Of a stretch of DNA of 6,648 bases, positions 1 through 6,648 are shown piece by piece (positions within the stretch are counted from its first letter, which is position 1; the number at the start of each line of letters is the position of its first letter). The DNA is from Bacillota bacterium (lineage in GTDB: Bacteria > Bacillota_H > UBA994 > UBA5500): the NCBI GenBank assembly GCA_012727835.1, contig JAAYGE010000100.1:1-6648 (forward strand). The letters run 5' to 3'. The notes under the pieces were generated by a model. That model searched no databases. It was not told where the DNA came from and saw nothing but the letters and a program-made list of their open reading frames with translations. The position numbers and the translations under genes were made by a program.

Positions 1-1196
1 ACCGGCTACGATATTATTTTCTTCTGGGTATCCAAGATGATCTTCACTTCGCTCTACTTTAAGGGACAGGTTCCATTCCAAGATGTACTGCTTCATGGTC
101 TCATTCGCGATGCTCAAGGTCGGAAGATGTCCAAGTCATTGGGGAACGGTATCGATCCCTTGGAAGTGATCGAGCACTATGGAGCCGATACTTTGCGTTG
201 GAGCTTGTTGAACGGTACCACCCTGGGCAACGATTCGCGCTACTATGAGGAGAAAATAGAAGCGGCCCGCAACTTTGCTAATAAGTTGTGGAACGCGGCC
301 CGCTTTGTGCTCATGAACCTAGGTGATTTCCAAGCCGAAGAAATCGATATTGAGCACAATTTGGAGTTGGCCGATCGCTGGATATTGAGCCGGGTTAACC
401 ATGTGACTAAGGAAGTAAGCCACTTCCTGGACACCTATAATTTTGGCGAAGCTATGCGCAGCCTCTATGAGTTCATTTGGAACGAGTATTGTGACTGGTA
501 TATTGAGATCGCCAAGAGCCGCCTTTATGGCGAAGATGAAGCAGCCCAGAGAACAGCCAAATCGGTCTTGGCCTATGTGTTGGAGCAGACCCTCCGCTTG
601 TTACATCCTTTCATGCCCTTCATTACCGAAGAAATATGGCAGCACTTGCCTCAGACCGGCGAGAGTATCATGATCGCTCCTTGGCCCATCTACAAGGAGG
701 AGTTGAGGATAAAGAGGCGGAGCAGGCCATGGGTATGATTATGGAGGCCATTAAGGCGGTGCGCAACATCCGCGCCGAGTTGGGGGTAGCCCCTAGCCGC
801 CGGGTCGAATGCCATATTCACGCCGCCGGTGTAAAGGAACAGGACTTGCTGCAGCAGGTGGTGCCCTACTTCAATAAGTTGGCCGGTATTTCCCAATTGA
901 CTATCGGACGCTTTGGCGATGCCAAGCCGCCGAAGGCCATGTCGGCGGTAGTAACGGGGGCCGAACTCTATCTGCCACTGAGCGGATTAATCGATATCAA
1001 TCAGGAGATTAAACGCTTACAGGCTGAACTGGAAACTCTTAATAAAGAGGTGTTGCGCTGCGAGAAGAAGCTGGCTAATCCCGGCTTCGTCAATAAGGCG
1101 CCGGCTGAGATTGTAGAAAAGGAACGACAAAAGCTGGCCGATTGGCAGCAAAAGCGCCAGCGGGTTGAAGCCCGTCTACAGGAGCTACAGAGCTAA
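1..1196 (+). CDS. valS: Valyl-tRNA synthetase, C-terminal part, with an apparent frameshift
   Basis: Class I aminoacyl-tRNA synthetase that charges tRNA-Val with valine in the cytoplasm. The 5' half lies outside the window; translation is open from base 1 in frame 1, beginning with a [15 protein letters not shown] segment typical of ValRS. The KMSKS ATP-binding loop is at bases 124-138. The helical anticodon-binding domain follows ([10 protein letters not shown], then the [18 protein letters not shown] region). Frame 1 stops at TGA 736-738, but the family continues without a gap in frame 3 from about base 705 (EDKEAEQAM, then [14 protein letters not shown]) to TAA 1194-1196. The last 75 or so residues are the charged C-terminal coiled-coil arm that contacts tRNA. 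One missing base near 703-707 explains the break. It could be a sequencing error, a real mutation or recoding. The family assignment is very secure; whether the gene is intact is not. Confidence 0.95.
703..707 (+). other. Frameshift point in valS
   Basis: Homology to ValRS passes from frame 1 (WPIYKEEL, codons 682-705) to frame 3 (EDKEAEQAM, codons from 705) at this spot. Restoring one G so that TTGAGGAT reads TTGGAGGAT gives a continuous L-E-D-K-E-A-E-Q with the spacing I expect for the family. The simplest reading is loss of one G from a GG pair. Confidence applies to the frame change, not to its cause. Confidence 0.85.
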
Positions 1197-1208
1197 TTAA
1201 GAAACAAG

Positions 1209-1263
1209 AGGGCAGTAACATACTTAGTAGGACCTCCTAGTCCCAGCAGTATGCTACTGCCCT
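1209..1263. terminator. Long imperfect hairpin between convergent genes, likely bidirectional terminator
   Basis: Left arm 1209-1224 (AGGGCAGTAACATACT) and right arm 1248-1263 (AGTATGCTACTGCCCT) pair over 16 positions with a single A/C mismatch. The 23-base loop holds a small second inverted repeat, TAGGA/TCCTA at 1228-1239. The structure starts 12 bases after the valS stop and ends 16 bases before the stop of the convergent minus-strand gene. On the minus strand it is followed by a moderately T-rich CTTGTTTCTTAATT; the plus strand has no clear T run. It therefore suits the minus-strand gene best and may also end valS transcripts. The stem is longer than most intrinsic terminators, so a small dispersed palindromic repeat is an alternative. 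Confidence 0.6.
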
Positions 1264-1279
1264 GTATTCATATGACCGT

Positions 1280-1738
1280 TTAGTCCCCCTGTAGAGGGCG
1301 AAAGTGGGCAATGGTGGTGCCGTCCCGTAATACGGCGATAGCTATTATCCTCTCCTCTCCGGGAGTACGATAATAACAAACTCGGGCCCGTGCCGGGTGT
1401 TTGCCAGTAAAGTCGGAAAGGATCATTTGGTCCTTCCAATGACAGGTGATCCCGTCTTCGGCCAGTTCTTCTTCTATCTTTTCACAGGTGGCCATAGCGT
1501 CAGGATAATAGAAGGCTTCTGCTGGCAAGTCACTTTGATTGACCAGTATGTTAGCCAACTCGTTCAAGTCCTGAAAAGGAATAGGTTGTCTTTTTCCTTT
1601 GAAGTATCCACTCCCCCCCTTGCCGGGCTCATAGGTTTCGATATGAAACCCAAATTCCTCTAAATTACAATTCTCCAACCTTTGGCCTTCCCGAGCCTTG
1701 AGAGCCTCCAACGAAAGATTGATTGCCGGGTATTCCAA
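1280..1738 (-). CDS. Hypothetical protein, 152 residues, TTG start
   Basis: I do not recognise this protein. The reading frame stays open upstream to a TTG at 1774, but the start chosen is TTG 1738-1736 because a near-perfect AAGGAGGT (1754-1747) lies 8 bases upstream; the longer version would place that ribosome binding site inside the gene. The product begins MEYPAINLSLEALKAREG and appears soluble, with no signal peptide or membrane segment. It has a Gly/Lys-rich stretch (YEPGKGGSGYFKGKRQ) near residues 34-49, an acidic helical CEKIEEELAEDG segment in the second half, and a strand-rich C-terminal end (ARVCYYRTPGEERIIAIAVL, then TTIAHFRPLQGD). Four cysteines are scattered without an obvious metal-binding pattern. 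It is convergent with valS and divergent from the AAA+ gene, so it is transcribed alone. A codable frame with a strong ribosome binding site and a downstream hairpin argues for a real gene; function is unknown. Confidence 0.72.
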   Translation of the reverse strand: MEYPAINLSLEALKAREGQRLENCNLEEFGFHIETYEPGKGGSGYFKGKRQPIPFQDLNELANILVNQSDLPAEAFYYPDAMATCEKIEEELAEDGITCHWKDQMILSDFTGKHPARARVCYYRTPGEERIIAIAVLRDGTTIAHFRPLQGD

Positions 1739-1817
1739 CAGTGTGCACCTCCTTTTCCTCCTATCTTTCCCCAAAGGGCCAATACTTAGGATTTTTTGGT
1801 GTTTCCCAGGACAAAAT
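1739..1817. promoter_or_regulatory. Divergent intergenic spacer, expected to hold two promoters
   Basis: These 79 bases separate the starts of the divergent minus-strand 152-residue gene and the plus-strand AAA+ gene, so promoters for both should lie here or overlap the gene starts. On the minus strand a weak candidate is TTGTCC (1814-1809) with AT-rich CCTAAGTATT about 17-20 bases further on. No convincing -35/-10 pair was found for the plus strand. The stretch also contains TTTTTT (1792-1797). The position is supported by gene layout; the promoter elements are weak guesses. Confidence 0.35.
1747..1754 (-). promoter_or_regulatory. Strong ribosome binding site for the 152-residue gene
   Basis: On the minus strand this reads AAGGAGGT, a near-full match to the 16S rRNA 3' end, 8 bases before TTG 1738. 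A second AGGAGG lies just upstream at 1762-1757. This site decides the TTG start over the longer frame that opens at 1774. Confidence 0.75.
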
Positions 1818-3194
1818 ATGTCAGGAACTAACTATGGGGGGGAATGGAAATTGGTCAGAGATTACGTCAGCCTTGTTCGCCATCCCGATAATGCTGCCCT
1901 GTTTCAGGCGGTGGAGATGTCGATTCTGGCTGCCCAAAGCAATATGCCGCTTCATATTCATGCGGAAGGGTTGCGTGGCACCGGCAAAACCAGCATCCTA
2001 AGGGCAGCTAAAAGTATTGTACCCCGAATAGAACGGGTGAAAGGATGTTTATACAATTGTGATCCTAAGGCACCCCATTGCCCGCAACATGCCGGACTAA
2101 AGCCCGCCGAAATAGCCGAACTGGGCAGTGAATGGATACCGATGCCCTTCCTGGAGATTTCTCATTCTGCCAAGGTAGCTACCGTTGTTGGTAGCATCGA
2201 TTTAGAGAGACTGGTGAACCGCTCCCACCCCGAAGCGGCTCTGCTACCCGGAACTCTAGCCCAAGCCCATCGTGGTATCATTTTTGTCGACGAAATTAAC
2301 CGCCTAGCCGACACATCTCCCGAATTGGCCGATGTCCTATTAGATGTAATGGGTACTAAGCCGGGACGGCTGCAAATCGAAGATGCGGGGTTACCCAAAG
2401 TTGAGATTACTAGTCTGGTAACCGTGTGGGCTGCATCTAACCCCGATGAAGACCCGGGTCCCTTGGAAGGCATTAGGCGTCAGTTGGCGGATCGTTTTGA
2501 TTTGTGCATAGGAGTGAAACGCCCCACCAGCCATGCCACTCTTATGGCTATCCTGCAGCCCGAACGGGCGGACAGCAAGCAAAGGGAAGCGGGGCGACGA
2601 GCTATAGCAGCTCGCCTTGCCAACGGGTATGAACGTCTATCCCGACTTGAGATCGATAGGGAGATTCTTTCCCTTTTAGCCCATGTATATATTGACCAGG
2701 GACTGGAAAGCTTGCGCGCCCTGGAGGCCATCACTTTGGCAGCCAAGGTACATGCGGCCCTGGTAGGCAAAGAGCAAGTAGATAAGAAGGACCTGCAGGT
2801 AGTCATTCCCATGGCCCTTAAGCATCGCGCCGCTCCTCACGTTATTGCCGATATTATGGAGGGGCTGAGCGATCAGCGGCAAGAACCGGTGGCGGAAGTG
2901 GAAGCAGCCGAGCCGGCGATGGTGGATACCAGTGGGGCAAATCGGGGCTTTCTAAGCCGCCTTTTTAGTTCTCTGCGAGAACAGGATTCGGAGGAAAAGG
3001 GACCTCTGCCCGTTTCTACCCCCTTGGCTATGCCCCCCAGCCAGGGGGAAAACCGGCGGGCGGTTATAGAAGCCAGCCTAATTGATCCAGAGCTGATAAC
3101 CGTTGTTGCCCCACCCAATGTGGCCCAGCCGCTGGATAAGGTGGCGGAACGGGACCTGGTGATGGGGGAGATGGAGTTGAGGCGTGATAAGTAG
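1818..3194 (+). CDS. AAA+ ATPase, magnesium-chelatase subunit I-like
   Basis: A 458-residue AAA+ ATPase of the ChlI/BchI type. Visible motifs: Walker A GLRGTGKTS at 51-59, Walker B IIFVDE at 154-159 followed by INRLAD, sensor 1 Asn208 in WAASNPDEDPG, arginine-finger region IRRQLADRFD at 219-228, and a sensor-2-like SLRALEA around Arg300 in the helical lid. A Cys/His cluster (Cys77, Cys81, Cys88, His91) follows the first helices. After about residue 350 comes a Pro/Glu-rich, probably disordered tail with one amphipathic island (GFLSRLFSSLRE, 377-388). Start ATG 1818 has a weak AGGA at 1808-1811; the frame is open to 1698, but that extension covers the divergent gene's start and does not resemble the family. 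The gene overlaps the VWA gene by 11 bases, as expected for an I/D-type pair forming hexameric rings. No chelatase H subunit is nearby, so the true substrate is unknown; a MoxR-like chaperone role is possible. Confidence 0.88.
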   Translation: MSGTNYGGEWKLVRDYVSLVRHPDNAALFQAVEMSILAAQSNMPLHIHAEGLRGTGKTSILRAAKSIVPRIERVKGCLYNCDPKAPHCPQHAGLKPAEIAELGSEWIPMPFLEISHSAKVATVVGSIDLERLVNRSHPEAALLPGTLAQAHRGIIFVDEINRLADTSPELADVLLDVMGTKPGRLQIEDAGLPKVEITSLVTVWAASNPDEDPGPLEGIRRQLADRFDLCIGVKRPTSHATLMAILQPERADSKQREAGRRAIAARLANGYERLSRLEIDREILSLLAHVYIDQGLESLRALEAITLAAKVHAALVGKEQVDKKDLQVVIPMALKHRAAPHVIADIMEGLSDQRQEPVAEVEAAEPAMVDTSGANRGFLSRLFSSLREQDSEEKGPLPVSTPLAMPPSQGENRRAVIEASLIDPELITVVAPPNVAQPLDKVAERDLVMGEMELRRDK

Positions 3195-4896
3195 TGTTTA
3201 TTTCAGCAAACAACGAGAATTATTGCGTTATCTCAAGGCCGGCGATGGTTGCCGTGTAGGCGAGGCAGCCGTTTGTAGCCGTAAGGTGCACCTGGTTGAC
3301 CCCTATCGGCCCGAATTTGTGACTGTGGTGAAGAATGCCGATGCGGGGCAAGTTTTTTATAAGCGCCAAAAAACCGGTGAGATAATTCACGTGGATATTT
3401 TTCATGCCGTTGGTCGTTTGCGTCCGCAACCGATTGCAGAAGCGGTAAAGCGCGGTTTGGAACGTTACGCTCTACATGGCAGTGTGGAACGGGGCTATGA
3501 ACAAGCTAAGGAACTGCACCAGTTGGCCCATTTCTTCGATGTGCAGACCGGCCTAGGCGGGGGGCGGGTAACCGGCTCCCAGTTATTTGGCCAGAAGGAA
3601 TCGGTTAAAAAGGCCCACCTGAATCATGTGCATCTGAGTGGTAAATTGGCCAATGGTGATCTGGCGGCAGTTTTCTTTATTGTTGCGGCCGTGGAACGGG
3701 CCATCATAGAGCAAGGTCTAGAGCTACGCCGCATCGAGTTTCTGCAACACGAAGAGAATCAATTTAGGAGTCAATATGAAGATCTGTCTCCCTACACCGC
3801 TTTTACTGATACATTCTTGCGCGAATCCCCTGTGGTAGGTGAAGACCAAGCTTACGGTTACGAGCTGGCCATGATTGCCGACCTTATGGAAAATTTGAAC
3901 GACCTGCAAGAACTGGGCCAAATTCTAAAAGAAGTCCAGCGCGCCGGGCGAATGCCCAACTATGGTTTCCGCGACCACCGCTTCCAGGATACTTGGATTA
4001 AAGTCGAAGGCTATGGCCTGGTTACCCGGCAAGGTTATCGCTATCGCTTAACGGAAGCGGGAATGGAATTGAGTCGCCGACTATTGGTAAATGCGAGGGA
4101 GATAGAAGCGGGCCTTCGCCAACAGAGTATTCTCTGGGCCCGCCAAGCGGGGGATAGCTCCGGTAGTTTCGGAACCACCTACAAAGACAGCACCGTTCGT
4201 CGTGGACTGGCTCGGCCCAAAGTGGTAGAGCTCAGTGGCGACTTCTTGGCAGTTAGCGCCACAGTTACCAATGCCCTCACCAGGCGAGTGATACAAAACA
4301 CCAGTGATTGGGCTATAAAACCTCAGGATCTACGTTTCGAACAGCGACAAGCTCGCAGAGGCATTGATATTTGCCTATTGCTGGACGCCTCGGCCAGTAT
4401 GCTAGGGAAACGCATGACGGCGGCCAAGAATTTGGCCGAGCATTTAGTGCAGAACAGTCGGGACCGTATTTCCGTGATTACCTTTCAAGAACAGGCTGTA
4501 AATGTGGTGGTTCCCTTCACTCGCAATCGGCTGCTTATCAAACAGAGTTTAGCCACTATTAAGCCGGGGGGGCTAACTCCTTTAGCAGCCGGTTTGCGCA
4601 AAGCTACCGATCACGTGCGATCCCAATGCCGTCGCCCCGGTTTACTAATATTAGTTACCGATGGCATCCCAACGTTGGGCGAAAAAGCGGTTGATCCTTT
4701 GCAGGATGCCTTAATTGCAGCAAGGGATTTTCGAAATCAGACCAGTTTCCATCTCTGCTGTATCGGTTTACAACCGAATCACAGTATCCTACGGAAAGTT
4801 GCCAAGGAGGCGGCCGGCAGTCTGTACATCATTGACGAGTTAAATACGGCTAGCCTGGTGCAGATTGCCTCCAGTGAGCGTAGCAGATCGGGGTAA
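3184..4896 (+). CDS. VWA-domain protein, magnesium-chelatase subunit D-like, with an unassigned N-terminal region
   Basis: A 570-residue partner of the upstream ATPase. Residues about 392-560 form a von Willebrand factor A domain with a complete MIDAS metal site: DASAS at 401-405, Thr465 in GGLTPLAAG, and Asp493 in LVTDG. This resembles the C-terminal domain of BchD/ChlD. Residues 1-390 lack the AAA+ module of classical D subunits: I see no Walker motifs. They include a Gly-rich GLGGGRVTGSQLFG (123-136), a hydrophobic LAAVFFIVAAVERAI (160-174) and a winged-helix-like region (GYGLVTRQGYRYRLTEAGMELSRRLL, 276-301). No signal peptide is evident; likely cytoplasmic. GTG 3184 is chosen because it overlaps the upstream stop by 11 bases and has GGAG at 3173-3176, 7 bases upstream, implying translational coupling. 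VWA assignment is firm; the specific role (metal chelation or ATP-driven protein remodelling) is inference. Confidence 0.88.
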   Translation: MISSVYFSKQRELLRYLKAGDGCRVGEAAVCSRKVHLVDPYRPEFVTVVKNADAGQVFYKRQKTGEIIHVDIFHAVGRLRPQPIAEAVKRGLERYALHGSVERGYEQAKELHQLAHFFDVQTGLGGGRVTGSQLFGQKESVKKAHLNHVHLSGKLANGDLAAVFFIVAAVERAIIEQGLELRRIEFLQHEENQFRSQYEDLSPYTAFTDTFLRESPVVGEDQAYGYELAMIADLMENLNDLQELGQILKEVQRAGRMPNYGFRDHRFQDTWIKVEGYGLVTRQGYRYRLTEAGMELSRRLLVNAREIEAGLRQQSILWARQAGDSSGSFGTTYKDSTVRRGLARPKVVELSGDFLAVSATVTNALTRRVIQNTSDWAIKPQDLRFEQRQARRGIDICLLLDASASMLGKRMTAAKNLAEHLVQNSRDRISVITFQEQAVNVVVPFTRNRLLIKQSLATIKPGGLTPLAAGLRKATDHVRSQCRRPGLLILVTDGIPTLGEKAVDPLQDALIAARDFRNQTSFHLCCIGLQPNHSILRKVAKEAAGSLYIIDELNTASLVQIASSERSRSG

Positions 4897-4922
4897 TGAG
4901 AGAGGTCTGTCGAAGCATCCTA

Positions 4923-4975
4923 GGCCCTAGCTACTGGGCCGTTGATCATACGCGCCGAGTGTTGGGTACAGGCGC
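4923..4975. repeat. Two short GC-rich inverted repeats after the VWA gene
   Basis: GGCCC (4923-4927) pairs with GGGCC (4936-4940) across 8 bases, and GCGCC (4952-4956) pairs with GGCGC (4971-4975) across 14 bases. Neither is followed by a T run. They sit in the 3' untranslated region of the AAA+/VWA operon ahead of the main terminator. They may be small mRNA 3' structures or chance pairings. Confidence 0.3.
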
Positions 4976-4999
4976 TCCAGCACGACCGCTTAATACAAC

Positions 5000-5033
5000 G
5001 GGGCTATCGCAAAACCACTGTTGCGATAGCCCC
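5000..5033. terminator. Perfect 13-bp hairpin, probable bidirectional intrinsic terminator
   Basis: GGGGCTATCGCAA (5000-5012) and TTGCGATAGCCCC (5021-5033) are exact reverse complements around an 8-base loop. On the plus strand TTCTTACAT follows; on the minus strand TTGTATTAAG follows. Both tails are T-rich but not long uninterrupted T runs. The hairpin lies between the convergent VWA gene (ends 4896) and chemoreceptor gene (ends 5049), the expected place for a shared terminator. Confidence 0.8.
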
Positions 5034-5048
5034 TTCTTACATACCTAA

Positions 5049-6648
5049 CTAGTTCAAACGGAAAGCGTCGATAGCCGCTTGCAGTTTATTAGCCAACTGG
5101 CTGAGGTCGTTAGCAGCCTTACTGATCTGCAGTATCTGGGAGGTCTGTTCTTGAGAAGCGGCCGTAACCTCTTCCGCTGAGGCCGCACTTTGGGTGGAAA
5201 CGGCACTCACATTGTGAATTACTTGCACCACCGACTGGGCGTGTTGCTGTAAAGCTTGTAGCCCGGCGGTAATACCCGCCACCTCGTTATCAGTCTGCTC
5301 GATAGCAGTGGTGATGTTATTGAAGGAGTCGGCCGTCTGCTGTACTGCCGATTGGGCATTGGCAGCCGCTTGGCGGCTGGCGTTCATTTCCTGCACAGCC
5401 TTCTCCGTACCTTGCTTAACTCGCTTGATTAGATCGGCAATTTCCTTAGTAGAGTTTTCCGTCTGTTCCGCTAGGACCCGGACCTGTTCAGCAACCACAG
5501 CAAACCCGACACCGTGTTCCCCGGCGCGGGCCGCCTCTACGGCCGCGTTTAGTGCCAAGAGGTCGGTTTGTCCAGAAATACCACCGATAATTTCTACGAT
5601 GTGGCCAATTTCCTCCGAATAGGCATTTAGCTGGCGGATAGTTGTTTCCGCACTGTCCACAGCCTGCACCGTTTGCTCCACGGCCCGGTTTTGTTCATCT
5701 ACCACTAGCAGAGCGGCTCGAGCCATTGCTTTGACTTGCCCACTATGCTCCCCGGCCTTCATCGCCTGTGCCAACATGCGTTCCGCCGAGGCGGCCATTT
5801 CTTCTACCAGGTGACTTCCTTCTCCCGCTTCCTCTGCCAGGCGTGCAGCCCCCGCCGCTACCTCCTGAATCGTCGCACTGACCTGCTCGGTAACAAAGCC
5901 CGCTTCGTGGGCATTGAAGGCCAGAGTTTCCGAGGCTGCCAGCAGCTCGCGGGCCGCTTCATCCATACCGCCTACCAGGCGGCGCAGGTTCTGGACCATG
6001 GCATTAAAGTTGGCGGCGAGAACTCCAATTTCATCTTTAGTAGCCACCTCCACCTGTTGATCCAGCTGGCCACTAGCTAAGACTGATGTGGCTTCCGAAA
6101 GGCGAGTAATCGGGTTTACCAGCGTACCCGAATAGAAGTAAACCGCAGCGCCCGCCACCAGCAAGCCGCCCAGACCCACCAAAATTAAGTTGCTCCTACC
6201 GGTGGTTTGGGCATAGGTGGCATCCTGGGTCCGAATCAGATGGGTCAAGCCCCAGTCGGTACCGGTAACCGGTGCATATGAAATCAGATGGTCAGTTCCG
6301 TCCAAGGGAAAGGCAGTAATGCCTGTATTACCTAGAAGAGCTTCTCGGATAGCAGTCCCAATCGCCCCATGTCTAACCCCCCGCCGGGTATCTCCTTGCA
6401 TGATTTTGCTCAAGTCGGAACTAAGTACTGCTTCACCGGTTTGATTGAGCACCGTAACTTGTCCACCGGTTTCTGCCAACCATTCACTTAGTGGTTGCAG
6501 GTTCACCAGATAGCCAAATACACCGGTCAGTTCACCCTGGTCATCTTCGATAGTTGACCAGAGGGGAAGTTGCCAATTACCGTCGGAGCCTTGCAGCGGA
6601 TTGGCTATTCCGGCCTTCAGATCGCTTAAGGGTAGGGTGGTCAGGTCC
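5049..6648 (-). CDS. Methyl-accepting chemotaxis protein, 5' end outside the window
   Basis: A transmembrane chemoreceptor that relays an extracellular signal to CheA/CheW. The frame is open from the right edge (first full codon at 6647) to TAG 5051-5049, giving 532 visible residues. Residues 1-150 look like the C-terminal part of an extracellular Cache-type sensor ([13 protein letters not shown], then [22 protein letters not shown]). A membrane segment lies at about 152-173 ([20 protein letters not shown]), then HAMP at about 175-226 ([20 protein letters not shown]), then the long helical signalling domain. The conserved hairpin tip is at about 357-394 ([34 protein letters not shown]). [10 protein letters not shown] methylation-type site lies near 489-497. 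It ends without a CheR-binding pentapeptide. The GTG at 6506 is an internal valine, not the start, since the sensor domain continues upstream. Ligand is unknown. The first membrane segment and promoter lie beyond the window. It is convergent with the AAA+/VWA operon and probably unrelated to it. Confidence 0.95.
   Translation of the reverse strand, partial: DLTTLPLSDLKAGIANPLQGSDGNWQLPLWSTIEDDQGELTGVFGYLVNLQPLSEWLAETGGQVTVLNQTGEAVLSSDLSKIMQGDTRRGVRHGAIGTAIREALLGNTGITAFPLDGTDHLISYAPVTGTDWGLTHLIRTQDATYAQTTGRSNLILVGLGGLLVAGAAVYFYSGTLVNPITRLSEATSVLASGQLDQQVEVATKDEIGVLAANFNAMVQNLRRLVGGMDEAARELLAASETLAFNAHEAGFVTEQVSATIQEVAAGAARLAEEAGEGSHLVEEMAASAERMLAQAMKAGEHSGQVKAMARAALLVVDEQNRAVEQTVQAVDSAETTIRQLNAYSEEIGHIVEIIGGISGQTDLLALNAAVEAARAGEHGVGFAVVAEQVRVLAEQTENSTKEIADLIKRVKQGTEKAVQEMNASRQAAANAQSAVQQTADSFNNITTAIEQTDNEVAGITAGLQALQQHAQSVVQVIHNVSAVSTQSAASAEEVTAASQEQTSQILQISKAANDLSQLANKLQAAIDAFRLN

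Noticed and set aside
1698..1817. A longer N-terminus for the AAA+ ATPase, starting at ATG 1698.
   Set aside because: The extra 40 residues are unlike the ChlI family, lack a ribosome binding site and overlap the start of the divergent gene. ATG 1818 fits the family start better.
2162..3118. Minus-strand open frames opposite the AAA+ gene.
   Set aside because: They mirror codon structure of a gene with complete ATPase motifs and show no protein family features.
4896..5048. A 50-codon frame starting ATG at 4896, overlapping the VWA gene stop as TAATG, which would suggest a coupled third operon gene.
   Set aside because: It runs straight through the perfect 13-bp terminator hairpin, has no clear ribosome binding site, and its product resembles nothing I know. 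The overlap is probably chance.
5308..6444. Several plus-strand open frames of 75-114 codons opposite the chemoreceptor gene.
   Set aside because: They are antisense shadows of a well-conserved coding sequence, with no ribosome binding sites or recognisable products.
5049..6506. GTG at 6506 as the start of the chemoreceptor.
   Set aside because: The frame stays open to the window edge and the sensor domain continues upstream; starting at 6506 would remove the first membrane segment that anchors the sensor domain.

Overview
The window looks like part of a chromosome from an anaerobic, Clostridia-type Firmicute, possibly a Moorella/Desulfotomaculum-like lineage. The evidence is moderate GC by eye, a strong AAGGAGGT ribosome binding site in front of a TTG start, a GTG start in an overlapping gene pair, and a Firmicute-style chemoreceptor. 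This placement is inference; no marker here fixes the genus. Both window ends cut through genes.

Layout, left to right. Positions 1-1196 (+) hold the C-terminal half of valyl-tRNA synthetase (valS). It is interrupted by an apparent one-base deletion near 703-707, which splits it into two overlapping frames. A long imperfect hairpin (1209-1263) separates it from a convergent minus-strand gene (1280-1738) for a 152-residue protein I do not recognise. That gene starts at TTG behind a strong ribosome binding site. A 79-bp divergent spacer follows. Then come two plus-strand genes overlapping by 11 bases: a magnesium-chelatase-I-like AAA+ ATPase (1818-3194) and a 570-residue protein with a C-terminal VWA (integrin-I-like, MIDAS) domain (3184-4896). 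A 13-bp perfect hairpin (5000-5033) lies between this operon and a convergent methyl-accepting chemotaxis protein gene (5049 to the right edge, minus strand), whose 5' end is outside the window.

The most interesting part is the AAA+/VWA pair. The two proteins resemble the I and D subunits of Mg/Co chelatases, but no large H/CobN-type catalytic subunit or tetrapyrrole gene is visible. The ATPase carries a Cys/His cluster and a long tail. The VWA protein has about 390 residues before its VWA domain that I cannot assign, including a winged-helix-like segment. The pair may act as an ATP-driven remodelling or metal-insertion machine on an unknown target. No mobile element, CRISPR array, tRNA or rRNA was seen, and no gene-free stretch exceeds about 150 bases.
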